NCBI RefSeq assembly: GCF_001649575.2
Contig: NC_051451.1
Location: forward strand, 21,411,788 to 21,475,787
Direction of reading: 5' to 3'
Length of the DNA stretch: 64,000 nucleotides
From: Kryptolebias marmoratus
Lineage: Eukaryota > Chordata > Actinopteri > Cyprinodontiformes > Rivulidae
The position numbers and the translations under genes are program-made. Position 1 is the first letter of the stretch. The number at the start of each line of letters is the position of its first letter. Below are positions 11,812 to 22,700 of the stretch, piece by piece. The notes under the pieces were generated by a model, which was not told where the DNA came from, searched no databases, and worked only from the letters and a program-made list of their open reading frames with translations.

Positions 11812-14604
11812 ATGTCGCGGTTCGAGCTGGAGGAGCTGTCGCGTTTCGGGGACTACACGGGCAGCCAGGAGCTGACGGACATGTTAGTTTCGTCCGAGGA
11901 CGAGCACAAAAACAGGCTGTCAGATGTTCGCGTGAGCCCAGACGGACGTCACATCCATATCATCCTCCCCGAGCCTAAGGTCGGTCTTGTGACTTTTGAC
12001 AAGTACGAGAGACCCCAGCCGCCTCAGAACCACAAGACGCTGGAGTTGTGCAGCTCTCCGCGAACGGTTCCCGTCGTGGATGTTTGCTACTTGGATCATA
12101 ACAACAACAGCAGAGGCACTGCGATTGCTGCGGTGATTTATGAGAATGGAAAAGCGGAGTTTTGGTGCTTTCAGGAGAGCAAGGGTGGCTGGCGTCTCCT
12201 GCAGGCGTCAGATCTGTGCAACAGTCCCCGCGCCAGGGTTGTGTCCGTCTGCGTTTGCTCCAGCTTTATCATCTGGTGCGAGGAGCGCCCCCCCTCAGAG
12301 AGCTCCACCAGGAACAAGTTAAGGTACTGTGTTTGCAGACGAGACTTTGAGGTCGAGGAAGGGGCTGTCATCTTGGCCGGCGTGAAAATCATCCTCCACG
12401 ACAACCCCAAGTTCACGGTGATCAGCTCGGGTGACTATGTGCACCTCCTTCCCGACCCGAGCGTGAAGCCGCTGCCGTGCATCTTCAAGTTTTTCCTCAC
12501 CTGGTCCCCTCACCACGACTCCTTCACTGTCGGCGCCGCGTGCAAAAACACCCCCATCAAAAAGCTGTCGGCCAAGGAGCTTGACTTTAAGAAGCTGATC
12601 GTGGACTGTTTAGGGTATTTATCGGCTCTGGAGCCGCCTGAGATCTGCAGCTTTTCGCCCACGGGCCACGGAGGCCTGCTTCTTCTCCTCAGCACTGGCT
12701 GGCTGTGTCTCCTGCAGAAGGACGGGACAATGAGACAAGTATACAAGCTGCCGGAGAACTCCTTGGTAAAACACGGCACACACACCAGCCTGTGTATGTA
12801 CATAAATGTTCTGGCGCTAATAATAGGGCGAAACCTGCACCTAATAGAGTTGAGTTGTGGCAGAGAACTGCAAAAGATTGTTTTGAAGGGAGCAGGGTTG
12901 TTGTACGCAAACCAAACTGAAAGGCAAACTCCCCATCTGCTCTCAGAAACTGGACTTTTTGTGGTAGCAGACAGAAAAGCAGAGTCCGCAGACTGCAGCT
13001 TTAAGGCGAAGCCTCCTGGTTTTGGTCCGGCTGAGGGCGCTCATTCCGGAGCCCTCCTGATAGAAGCTGTCTTTGAGGAGGCTTGTAAATACTACCAGCA
13101 GAGGAGCCTGAGCAGCACCCAGCTCACCGTGGACGCGCTGAAGAAAGGCGGACGCTTCCAGGCTCCCATCTCTTTAGCCTCCATCCTCAGGGGCTTCCTC
13201 GGCACAGGCTTCAGGAAGAAGGGTGCGGAGCCGGTGGAGAACGCGGGAGGGGAATTCAATGTGGGGCGAGACAAGCTTATGGCCTCTCTGGAGGGCGAGC
13301 TCAAGGCCCTGGTGTCCCTGGAGGAGCTGAAGGGGAGTTTGGTGAGGGGAGGCGCCGAGGAGGTGGAGGCGGTGTGCGAGACCCTGGTGGAGAAAGAAGT
13401 GGTGAGGCTGCTGTCATCTTCTGAGCTGGACAAGGAGGCTCTGATGTACCTGAACTCCATCTTCAGCATCTTCCCCTGCCAGGCGTGGAGGGCTGCACAG
13501 GCTGCGCTGCAGCTGCACTACAACGGGGAGGGGTCTCTGTCCAGCCGGGCCCCCCCAGACGTGTGGAAAACTGTCCTCAGCCCTACTCTGACGTCTAGCC
13601 CTACAGCCTCCCATTTATTTCCAAACGGGCAGCCCAAACACAACCACAGCCTTAAAGGGGATCTCAGTTATAGAGGCAAAGCCTCACCCCTCTCCTCCTC
13701 AGTTGCCCTGCCGGTGTTTGAGCTCCTCTGTGAGTCAGTCCTTCACTTCCAGCCCACATGGCTGCCCAGCTTCCTGGAGCTCGCCCAGCAGCAGCAGGGC
13801 TCTGCAGGTTTGGGCCTGAGCCTTGCTTCGTCCTCCTGGAGTTTTTCCGGCGGGAGAGGAGGGGAGGGCGGCGAGAACAACGTGCCCCTCTACAAGCGAG
13901 CGCTGTGCCTCCTGTCCAGCATGAAGCGGGACAGCGACCAGCACTGGGACTTGGAGGTGGAGCTCCTGCTGGTCGGCGGGCGGCCCAACGCCATCCTGCA
14001 GGCTCTGAGGATCCTCATGAGCGAGCGGCGGTGGGAGCGGGTCACCCAGGTGGCCCAGCGGTTTTGCAAACAGAGCCCACTTCTCAACAAGGAGATCTTC
14101 ACCACGCTGCTCTGCGAGGTGGTTCAGCACAGAGACCTGGACCCCTACCTGGACCTCCTGTGGATGCTGTGCCCTGAAGACTTCACTGTCACCACCATCC
14201 TTAACTTAGTGCTGAAAAACCTTCCATCTCCGAACACTTCCTCCCACCCCCTGACTTTCTCCATGTCCCACACAAACTCCTCCTCCTCCCCCCCTCCCTT
14301 TGCAGACCCTCAGAGCAGCAGCCAGTTGACCATAGGCCTGTTGAAGCCCCTGCTGAGAAAGGTCCTTCAGAGGGAGACGAAACCAAGTCAGCATTACGTT
14401 GACATCCTACAGTCCCCGTCATACCCCCCTCCAGCTCTGCCTCGCCAGCCCACGGAGCAGCCGAGCTCTGTCACGGACTCGGCTCCGTGCAGCAGCGCCA
14501 CCACAGCTCTCTGCGCGGAAACGCCCGAGCAGCAACCGTCCACGCACACAACCGCTCAGAGGTCCAGCGCCGCACTTCCTGCCGCCCCACTCGGATTTAC
14601 CTAA
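11812..14604 (+). CDS. hps6: HPS6, biogenesis of lysosomal organelles complex 2 (BLOC-2) subunit 3
   Basis: HPS6 is a subunit of cytosolic/endosomal BLOC-2 (HPS3-HPS5-HPS6), which directs cargo to melanosomes and other lysosome-related organelles; loss causes Hermansky-Pudlak syndrome type 6. The reading frame is uninterrupted, 930 codons, matching the single-coding-exon structure of HPS6. Family landmarks in order: SPDGRH near residue 42, FEEACKYYQQRSL near 420, APPDVWK near 580, PVFELLCE near 634, LYKRALCLL near 693, GRPNAILQAL near 723, LTIGLLKPLL near 839, and YVDIL near 862. These align with human HPS6 as I remember it (about 775 residues). The fish protein is longer, with Ser/Gly-rich inserts near 670-690 and a 60-residue Pro/Ser/Thr-rich tail. 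The start ATG follows an in-frame GC-rich leader and gives the conserved N-terminus. It converges on the prominin gene. Confidence 0.95.
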   Translation: MSRFELEELSRFGDYTGSQELTDMLVSSEDEHKNRLSDVRVSPDGRHIHIILPEPKVGLVTFDKYERPQPPQNHKTLELCSSPRTVPVVDVCYLDHNNNSRGTAIAAVIYENGKAEFWCFQESKGGWRLLQASDLCNSPRARVVSVCVCSSFIIWCEERPPSESSTRNKLRYCVCRRDFEVEEGAVILAGVKIILHDNPKFTVISSGDYVHLLPDPSVKPLPCIFKFFLTWSPHHDSFTVGAACKNTPIKKLSAKELDFKKLIVDCLGYLSALEPPEICSFSPTGHGGLLLLLSTGWLCLLQKDGTMRQVYKLPENSLVKHGTHTSLCMYINVLALIIGRNLHLIELSCGRELQKIVLKGAGLLYANQTERQTPHLLSETGLFVVADRKAESADCSFKAKPPGFGPAEGAHSGALLIEAVFEEACKYYQQRSLSSTQLTVDALKKGGRFQAPISLASILRGFLGTGFRKKGAEPVENAGGEFNVGRDKLMASLEGELKALVSLEELKGSLVRGGAEEVEAVCETLVEKEVVRLLSSSELDKEALMYLNSIFSIFPCQAWRAAQAALQLHYNGEGSLSSRAPPDVWKTVLSPTLTSSPTASHLFPNGQPKHNHSLKGDLSYRGKASPLSSSVALPVFELLCESVLHFQPTWLPSFLELAQQQQGSAGLGLSLASSSWSFSGGRGGEGGENNVPLYKRALCLLSSMKRDSDQHWDLEVELLLVGGRPNAILQALRILMSERRWERVTQVAQRFCKQSPLLNKEIFTTLLCEVVQHRDLDPYLDLLWMLCPEDFTVTTILNLVLKNLPSPNTSSHPLTFSMSHTNSSSSPPPFADPQSSSQLTIGLLKPLLRKVLQRETKPSQHYVDILQSPSYPPPALPRQPTEQPSSVTDSAPCSSATTALCAETPEQQPSTHTTAQRSSAALPAAPLGFT

Positions 14605-17047
14605 CAGTGCACAAACTGAATGCGGCTCAACTTGTTGCACGTCGCGATCTTTACCAAATGTGCGTCGACAATCTTATTCAAACAGAAAAAAATGAATATG
14701 TTAAAGGTTTAATAATTAACTGACATGATGGTGTTTGTTTTAAGCAAATTGTCAGTTGAAATATGACTACTAGAAACTATAAAATGACTACTGAGCATCC
14801 TCCCACTGACTATGTGGCGGGTCATTTTTAAATCTGATATGTGTATGTACTGTATCCAGTGTTATTTATCTCTTAAAAGGTACTCATAAAGGCCAAAAAA
14901 ACAAATTCCACACAATTTTATTTAATTTTTTTCCTCATAGTGTGCCCTTGCAACCAAAATATATGACCAGCTGCCAACTTCCACGTGCGTTTATTTACCT
15001 CCAACGGTGACAGCCGTCTGGGGTGGAGAAGTCTGACGATTTTAATGTATTTGTACGTATTTACACATAGATTTTGTTGAGTAAAGTATGCAGATAAGCT
15101 TCCTCAGTTTTTGGCAGAGTACTTTACATTGACCGTGTAGCTGCATTTCAGAATTGATTATCAGTAAATCTGAAAAAAAACTACGGTATTGGAGTAAACT
15201 CTTTCAGACGGCACCATTTGATGTAGTTCAGGATAAAGTTTTTATGTTTGAGTTCATTCTTTGCATTGAACCTTTAAGTTTATGTGAATGAGATCGTGCT
15301 TGTATTTACAGTGAGCTTTACCCCCAACAAGAATGAATTTATAATAATTATGTTTATTATACTGTTTTAAAACGGTAAAAGCCACTAAATTTGAGTCCAT
15401 GTTTTCACCATAATAAACTGGATAATTTATCTTCTAAATGAATGTGGATGAGCGGAATCCCTCGCTGAGTAATATTTAATTTGTATTAGAATATACATTG
15501 TGTTTAAAGTGCTGCTTTGTGGGAAAACAAAGCTACTGATGTATAGTTTATCTTTATGCTTTGTTTAAAAAAAGAAACTGATCTCTTTATAATTGTAGTC
15601 GAGTTCTTTCTGTTGTGCTTTCATGCAGTAATTTACTGAGAGAATTCAGACAGGCTGGTTTTTGTTTGTTTTAAATGTTTGTTGTTTTATGGAGGAAAGA
15701 GGAGTGGGGTTAGGGTTCCGTTGCTGACTTTTAGTTTCACATTTAACGTCTCAGATATGCTTGAACTTTACCCTTGTTTGAATTGGCCCAGTTTAACGGT
15801 TCAGCCTCTGTGAACTGGACCTGCGACGGTCTAAATGTCCACCTCGTGTCGTCGTTTTAATCCCTGCCATCCATTTGCCTCTGGAAGCTCCCGTCTTCTC
15901 GGTTCCTTCTCAGACCAACTTGCAGGACATTCCAGATAAAATTCCCAGTAAAAGCGACTCGCATTGGACTTCAAATTCAATTTCAGGGGTAATCTTATCT
16001 GGATTTTTGAGTGTGTGAGACGAATTATGACGAACCCGAGCACCCTGCTGCGTGTAAAGTCACCATTCGTCCCGTTCCCCCTCCTTCATGGCCTCTAATG
16101 TTATTAGAGATGACAAGCCTTCTGTATTCTTGCTTTTGCACTTTTACATCTAAACCAGTCAGTATTGTTTGAACCACACTTTGGATTTCTTCCACAGATT
16201 TAAGTGTCGTAAGCTAAACTACACTGAAGTGCCTGTTGTGTTTGGGTTTTGTTTATGTCAAACTGATCTGGAGAAATATTCCTGATTTTATTTTTTTGTG
16301 CTTATTTTTGGGAAAAACCTTCAAAATGATAACTGTTGAACGCTTTAAGGGTGAGGTTCACAAACCCTAAGATGTCTTTTTTTTAATGCTAGGTGACAAT
16401 CAGAGTCCAAAGAGCTGCAGAACTGTCCGTGCCTCTCACCTTCATTGACAGGGTCGTGTCACATTTCTGCTGTCTCCCCTCAGCGTCCCTCTCATTCCAA
16501 AGACAGAGCCTGAAGTGGGTCTTTAAATCAGTTCTCTGTATTATTGAAAACGGTGTTTTTTGCTGCTAATTCTTGACGTGTGAAGCTTTTTTTTTTTCTT
16601 TTTTATCTTTAGTCTTTTAATTGGATCGTCAGATTTCAATAGGAAACTCTGTGTGTCATTCCAATGTCTCCACTGAGCAAACACGGCCAAACCTGATCAG
16701 CTGGGTTCACTTCACTTCACTTCACTTTCAGCGAGCACTGAAAATTTACTGGAAATTCCCTGACTTCCCCAAACAGGACACTCAAGCTGGTTCTATAACC
16801 GTCTGACTGTTGGACATTAATCTGCCTTAAATCTTGCTGCGGTAACTGTCGTAACTTTATTTGCTTTTGGCAATGCTTAATTCAGAAAATATTTTGAAAC
16901 TATGTAAGCATTTCTGTGCAAATGCATGCTATTAAACTAAAGATCAAACCTCTGTCCTCATGTTATTGTGGTGGATGTGTTGGAACAGCTGCACGACAAA
17001 ATGACAGTTTATCATTTGAGGTTTTTTTTTAATTGAATGTGGATCCA
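14605..17047 (+). other. hps6 3' UTR and downstream intergenic DNA
   Basis: No second gene is seen. AT-rich sequence after the hps6 stop codon contains candidate poly(A) signals, the best being AATAAA at 15412-15417, followed by non-coding DNA with only short frames. Confidence 0.5.
15412..15417 (+). terminator. hps6: Candidate hps6 poly(A) signal
   Basis: Canonical AATAAA about 800 bases after the stop codon. Cleavage site unverified; other signals exist further downstream. Confidence 0.35.
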
Positions 17048-17350
17048 ATAAATCCTTTCTGAAAGCTTCATTCGAATCAGTTGAGTGGTTCGTGAGATAT
17101 TTTGCTAACAGAGGGGATTCCGATAGTTAACGGCAACGTTTTAAGCACAGGTTTTTCACAGTAACTTAGCGCTCAGAGTGTAAGTTGGTTTGATGTGGCA
17201 GCCATCTTGATCCAGGTTGACTCTAAAAGTAAACCAGTTGTTGACATTCATCCAGTGATTACTTCCATCTGTTAACTAGGTCATAAGATATTTTGCTAAC
17301 AGTACAGACAAAAACATTATGCGCGCTGCCTTCACATTTGGTGGCGGCCA
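17048..17350 (+). repeat. Interspersed repeat 'family A', partial copy
   Basis: Two 'gatattttgctaacag' modules separated by 'gtggcagccatcttgatcca'. It ends in 'ccaataaacaaatg', which may be the 3' terminus of the family. Confidence 0.6.
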
Positions 17351-19107
17351 ATAAACAAATGTGATTTGTCGGCTTGCACGGCACTGCTAACAGCAACACG
17401 TGTCACTGAGATTTCTTTGCCAAGTTCCTACGCGCTGATTGAAGTATTTCTGGTTTGTAGAGCTCTCTCTGCGTGTTTCTTTCACTTTGCTGCCCAACAA
17501 CTAGCTGGCGAATCTCACGAGGCTCAACGTGAAACAGCTGAAATGACATTAACCTGCTCCTGTTTTTACAGTCTGCTCAGCCTAACGTGACAGCTGATTC
17601 TGTCCTCCACTATCCGCATTTCAACCACGGTTAAACCCAACTACGCCTTCAGTTGTGTGTGTGTGATCTGGTGGAAGGATTTATTCAGTTTTTTACACTT
17701 TCAGCCCTCTAAACAGAGTAGATGCAGGTCACTGGGTGCATGTTTAGCTCTCACATCTTCTTGCCACCTCCCACATCAGGATTAAAAGATGTAATCACAG
17801 CAGCTGAGGTACCAGAAACCTGGATCTCTGTTGGAAGAAGCAGAGAGAGAAGTTTTACCTAAACAAAGGGAGGTGCTGAAACCTGCAGAACTTGACACTT
17901 GCCTTCTCTCTTTCTTTCACTTTCATTTGATTTGCCCTCCTCCCTCCCTTCATATTGATTTTCCCTGCATCCAGCGTCTCCTATTACAAGATTTCAGGTC
18001 AGCCTGGTGCGGTAATTCTATCGATTCACTTGCTCTAATTATATCCGGCGCTCTGCGATGCATCTAAACAAGGCGCCGGTTTCTGCTGCTCCGTCCTCTG
18101 CTCGTCTTTGAGCAGCTGGATAATCCTGCAGAGCAGCACAAATTAGTGCACCACAAGAGAGACGCACCGCATTGAAATCGTGTGAAACGCTCGCAGGGTT
18201 CAGAATACTTTAAGCGAAGGTGATGAATTTTAAACATACGACTTAACTCACTTTACAGATTTCATAACCATAATGCTGCTCCTGGCTTGTTCTCCCTTCA
18301 TGGATCACTGGCTTAAAATTGAGTTTGGACTTTCCTCCAAAATGTTATTATTTTATTTGCATCTTGATTGGCAGAGCATTATTCATGCAAACTAGTTTAG
18401 GACAGGGATGACAAATGTACTGTTGAGAGCAGATTACTTTAGAGAATGACAGCTCTATTATTGGTCAGCAGTACTGAGGAACTGTTATTGGACCTAAACA
18501 AAATAAGTCAACACGTATTTTTATTATTGGTAATAGTAAAACAAAGCTTCCTAAATGTACATATCATTGTTTTAGAGATTTAATGATAGGTCTTTTTAAA
18601 ATTTGTGCATAATTTCAAAATATTAAAGTGAAAAAAATAACAGAACCAAAACATATCACCCTCCATACCCTCCATTTCAATTACTAATGAGCTTAAATTT
18701 GGGAACAGCTAATGATGAAGCAAAAACAAAATAATACATTTTGGGTTATGAGAGTGTAATGATTTATGGGGATAATAAAAATCAAAGAAACTTCCAGTGA
18801 TGTGAGAGCTGTGTGGCAAAGAACAGAGGACTCAATGAACTTTTGATTAGTAATCTCTTTTGTTCACAGTATGGGTAACAGGTGACAGAAATGTTTAAAA
18901 ACCTCTTATATTCACATTGAACAAACAGAATGAGTAAAGTGCTGCGTTACAAGAATATACACATTCTGCTCTGTCATACGAAGTATTAGAAAAGAAAAAA
19001 AAACATTCTTTATTCACGAGTAGCGTCAGTCAAAAGTATTGCCATATTTGAATTTAAAAAATGGCGGCAAACAGTTGTTAAAAAGTCTCTGCGAGACGAA
19101 CGAGTGT
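17351..19107. other. Intergenic; conserved-looking core at about 17.99-18.19 kb
   Basis: No gene is seen. A segment of about 200 bp is less AT-rich and carries homeodomain-like sites (TAATTA, GGATAATCC near 18.12 kb). That is typical of conserved non-coding elements, though conservation cannot be checked here. Confidence 0.4.
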
Positions 19108-19115
19108 ATGATTTG

Positions 19116-19418
19116 GGCGGCAGTGGCTCAGGAGGTAGGGGTTTGTCCTGTAATTGGAGGGTTGCTGGTTCAAGCCCCCGCTCCAGCTGTCTCAGCTGTT
19201 GTGTCCTTGGGCAAGACACTTCACCCGCCTTGCCTGCTGGTGGTGGTCAGAGGGCTCGGTGGCGCCGGTGTGATGGCAGCCTCACTTCTGTCAGCCCGCC
19301 CCAGGGCAGCTGTGGCTACATTGTAGCTTACCGCCATCAGTGTGTGAATGATTGTAGTGTAAAGCGCTTTGGGGTCCTTGGACTAGATAAAGCGCTATAT
19401 AAGTGCAAGCCATTTACC
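19116..19418 (+). mobile_element. tRNA-derived SINE, full-length copy with target duplication
   Basis: A Pol III A box (TGGCTCAGGAGG, 19124-19135) and B box (GGTTCAAGCCC, 19167-19177) lie in a tRNA-like head. A body follows with 'ccttgggcaagacacttcac' and the tail 'agcgctttggggtccttgga', a layout common to teleost SINEs. An 8-base duplication ATGATTTG flanks it (19108-19115, 19419-19426). It lies about 380 bp downstream of the prominin stop codon. It is not a functional tRNA gene: no cloverleaf continuation follows the B box. Confidence 0.85.
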
Positions 19419-19749
19419 ATGATTTGAAAGTTGCAGGAAATTGTGGTTCTCGATTTTTGTGCAAGTCAAAAATAATATTTCCTATGGGCATCAAGTTGCC
19501 AAACCACAATAATATCAGAACAGGGACATTCTCTTACAGAGATGTATGAATCTTAAAATTAGGCTAGCGGCGCATATCAACAGCAGCCTAATGCAAACAT
19601 GAAATGAATGAGGAAACAAAAAAATAAAGCTTTTTAGGTCCTTTTTTTTCCTGAGGGTAAAAGGCTAAGTGTGGGAAAACTGAAATTTACAAAACAGTCA
19701 AGTATTTTATGATTTGGTGCTGGATATGTACAGAGGGGCTCCGTGTGCT

Positions 19750-19755
19750 TTTATT
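19750..19755 (-). terminator. Prominin gene poly(A) signal
   Basis: TTTATT on the plus strand reads AATAAA on the gene strand, about 45 bases after the prominin stop codon at 19801-19799. This implies a very short 3' UTR unless a later site is used. Confidence 0.5.
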
Positions 19756-19798
19756 TTGGAAAGTGGCGTGACGTTTGTGGCTGTGGTCGTCTCATCTC

Positions 19799-22700
19799 TC
19801 AGGTGAGTTTCAGCTGAGCCCGAGGGATGTGGTTCATAATGATGTGATTGCTGCGGACAGAAAAGAAGCCCCTTCAGTCACAGATACAGTCGGATTATTG
19901 TTGCGCGACATATTTATTTTAACATTTTTCTACTTACTCCTCGTAGGAATCGGAGTATTTCATTCTCCTGTAGTATTTGGCGAGTTTGATGGAAAAGATG
20001 ATGCTGGGAATGAAGAACATCAGGCACCAGCCCATACTGAGCCAGAACGCATTCTTAAAATGAGAAAAGAAATAGGGGGGGAGTGGTTAAATCGCTGAAA
20101 CAGATAAAATAAAATTAAAGCTCCAGAATTTCTTAAAGGAATGCATATCCTCATCTGCCTTTTGTGACAGAATTTTAAACTAAAATATTAAGAAATGATG
20201 GAGTTGTAGCTGTTTTGGTCAAACTTTGACAATGGGATTGAGGGATCTCGTGCGACATCGCCACCCTGAAGGTTCCGATTGAGCTGAGGGTTTAGCTGCT
20301 GCCACCTGATCCTCACCAGAGACTCCACCACATTCGAGCAGAAGATGACCTCGGCGGAGTCCACGGCTCCAGCCACGGGCCCACAGCGCCCGACGTGCTG
20401 CGTGATCTGCAGAGAGAAGACATGCATCACTCTGCAGACAATGAACACAAAAAGCGCAGAGAACTATCTGAGCAGATTTTACCGTGAAGTTGGCCCAGTC
20501 AGCAAAAGCAGTGAAGTATTCCAGCTGACAGTCTAAAAACTTCCTGCTTTCCTGCGATGAACAGAAAAGTTGGAAATGTTAGCTTTCCTCTATTTATTCT
20601 TATCTTTTAAAGGGTTTTAAAGTCATAAGAAGTAAATTAAGCTACTTCTAAAGAGCATCACGATAATGATCAGACAACACAAGAGAAGTTTATTTCCATG
20701 AAATAATGCTGGCTGATACGTACTGTATATTACTGCTCCTTTGCGTCTCTTTTTTGCTATGTTTTTAATCTTGTTATGTAGCTCTCAGAAATCAAAAGCT
20801 TTAGTTTAAACTAAGTTTTCCTGTCAGGACTGGACACAGGTTCATTTTAACCTCTAGATTGAATTAAGTGCTGCTCGCTGAGCTGCAAGTGTTATCATGG
20901 TGTACTTCTTTTAATTTCATCGCATTATGAGAACCTCTACGGCTGTTTTACAGGCTTCTTTTATATCTCTAATTTCCATTTGTAAAAAAAAAAACTGCTA
21001 CTTTAAAGGATCTGCATGTAGGTGCTTTATCATAGAATGCACAAAACTGCAGTATAATTACTACAAAACCATGCCCTTAAAATCACTTTTCTTTTTTTTC
21101 CTGTGTGTGTGTGTTACGTGAGTTCACACTTTTGGCTTAATTATTTTAGCTTCCTGCTAATGAAACATTTAGTGTGAACATTAGACAGAACTTGATACTC
21201 CTCAGCAGTCACACCTTTCAGGAAGATGGCCCCTAAGTTCTATGATTTATTTTCTATGAAACCCCTGGAGTTTTATTCTGTAAATGTCAGGGGTTTATTT
21301 TCTGTAAAAAACCAATTTGATGCTGGAAACGCTCAGCTAAGGTGTCTAGAACTTGTTTGCTTGCTGTGTCTTCAAACATTAAAAATGCATCAGAATAATA
21401 AAGTTAGAAAAGTTTGTTTTTTTTTACCTTTAGTTTTGTGTTTCTCTGCAGATAAAGAATGTGGGATTTCAACGAACGATTGGCTCACACTCAGTGCAAT
21501 TCATACCCTGTGGATGTGGACGCAGCAAGCCCCCCGTTCCCACTCCACACCCATTCTGAGTAACACCTCCCCCTTTCGCCCCCGCTCGCTAAGTGACTGA
21601 GCGACCTCGGGCATTAACAGACCACATGGAGCACATTTCTTCAAACTCATGTGACCCGTGCCTCTACTCACGGTCTTTACAATCTGGGTTGTGTTTGTGT
21701 TGAGGAAGTCTTGTGCTGCTCCGACGATGCTCAGCACCTCCCCCACCATTCTCTGAAAGAGACCAGTCGGGATTTTAAAAAAATTAAAATAAAATTTTAA
21801 AAAAGAGGAATAACCTCTGGTCTTTGCAGCTCCAGGTGTTAGCACTCACATTGACTTTCTTTGTGGTGGACTGAAGACTCTTGATAGAGGAATTCAGGTT
21901 TTTCTTTGAGGAAAAAACACAGCAGCAGATGTCTTGTTGAGGTTAAACGAACAGCTCGTAAATTTGAAGCAGAATGAGGAAAATTTGATGAAACGTGGAC
22001 TCACCACTTGTGGAAAGATAACTGTTTCAATGTTGACCTGAATCTGCTGTAGTCTCATGGCTTCGTTTTCCAGTTCTTTTTTAATGGCTTCGTCATGCTA
22101 AGCATAGGCAAAACACCGGTCATTGAGCAACTGAGTTGCAGAGCGTGGTAAACAAATTAGGTGTTCACGTTACGTTACCCACTTGAAGACGACTTATTTC
22201 TAAAAGTTCATTTGCTGTTGTATTCAGATTTATGCTGAGAATGTTGTTCATCTGAAAGAAAAACACAAGCCACAGGGGGTGACATTTGCATGTTGCACAT
22301 AAATGTAATGGAAGTGAAACCACGCAGAAGGAAGGCCTACCTGCTGTGTAGTGGCGCTGGTGTTTAAAGCTCCTAAGTTGGCAGAAATGTTGCCAAGCTG
22401 GCTTTTCAGTTCAGGGCTCAGGAGTGTGATTGTAGGCAGGGTGATGTCCGTTTTGTCAAACTGCTCCTGGATCTGTGCTGTGTACTGTGTGTGGTCGACA
22501 CAGAAGAGTTCAGTGAGGGAATACGGGTATAATCACATGTTCTGTTTTGTACATTTTTAGTTACGGTAAATGAGTGACACGTAACATACTTTGGATACAT
22601 TGAGCAGCTCTCTGAGGTCTACAACCTCATTCAGGTGGAGCGTTGTCCACAGAGGCTTGTTTTTCTGACAGTCTCTGGAAAAGATTGCCATCAGATGTGA

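Noticed and set aside
13735..14130. 131-codon minus-strand frame and other antisense frames inside hps6
   Set aside because: Shadow of the GC-rich hps6 coding frame; no domain, no splice or promoter support.
19124..19177. Possible tRNA gene (A and B boxes present)
   Set aside because: No full cloverleaf or terminator after the B box; SINE body and target duplications explain it.
19010..19427. Overlapping frames of about 70-107 codons
   Set aside because: Lie across the SINE; repeat-derived.
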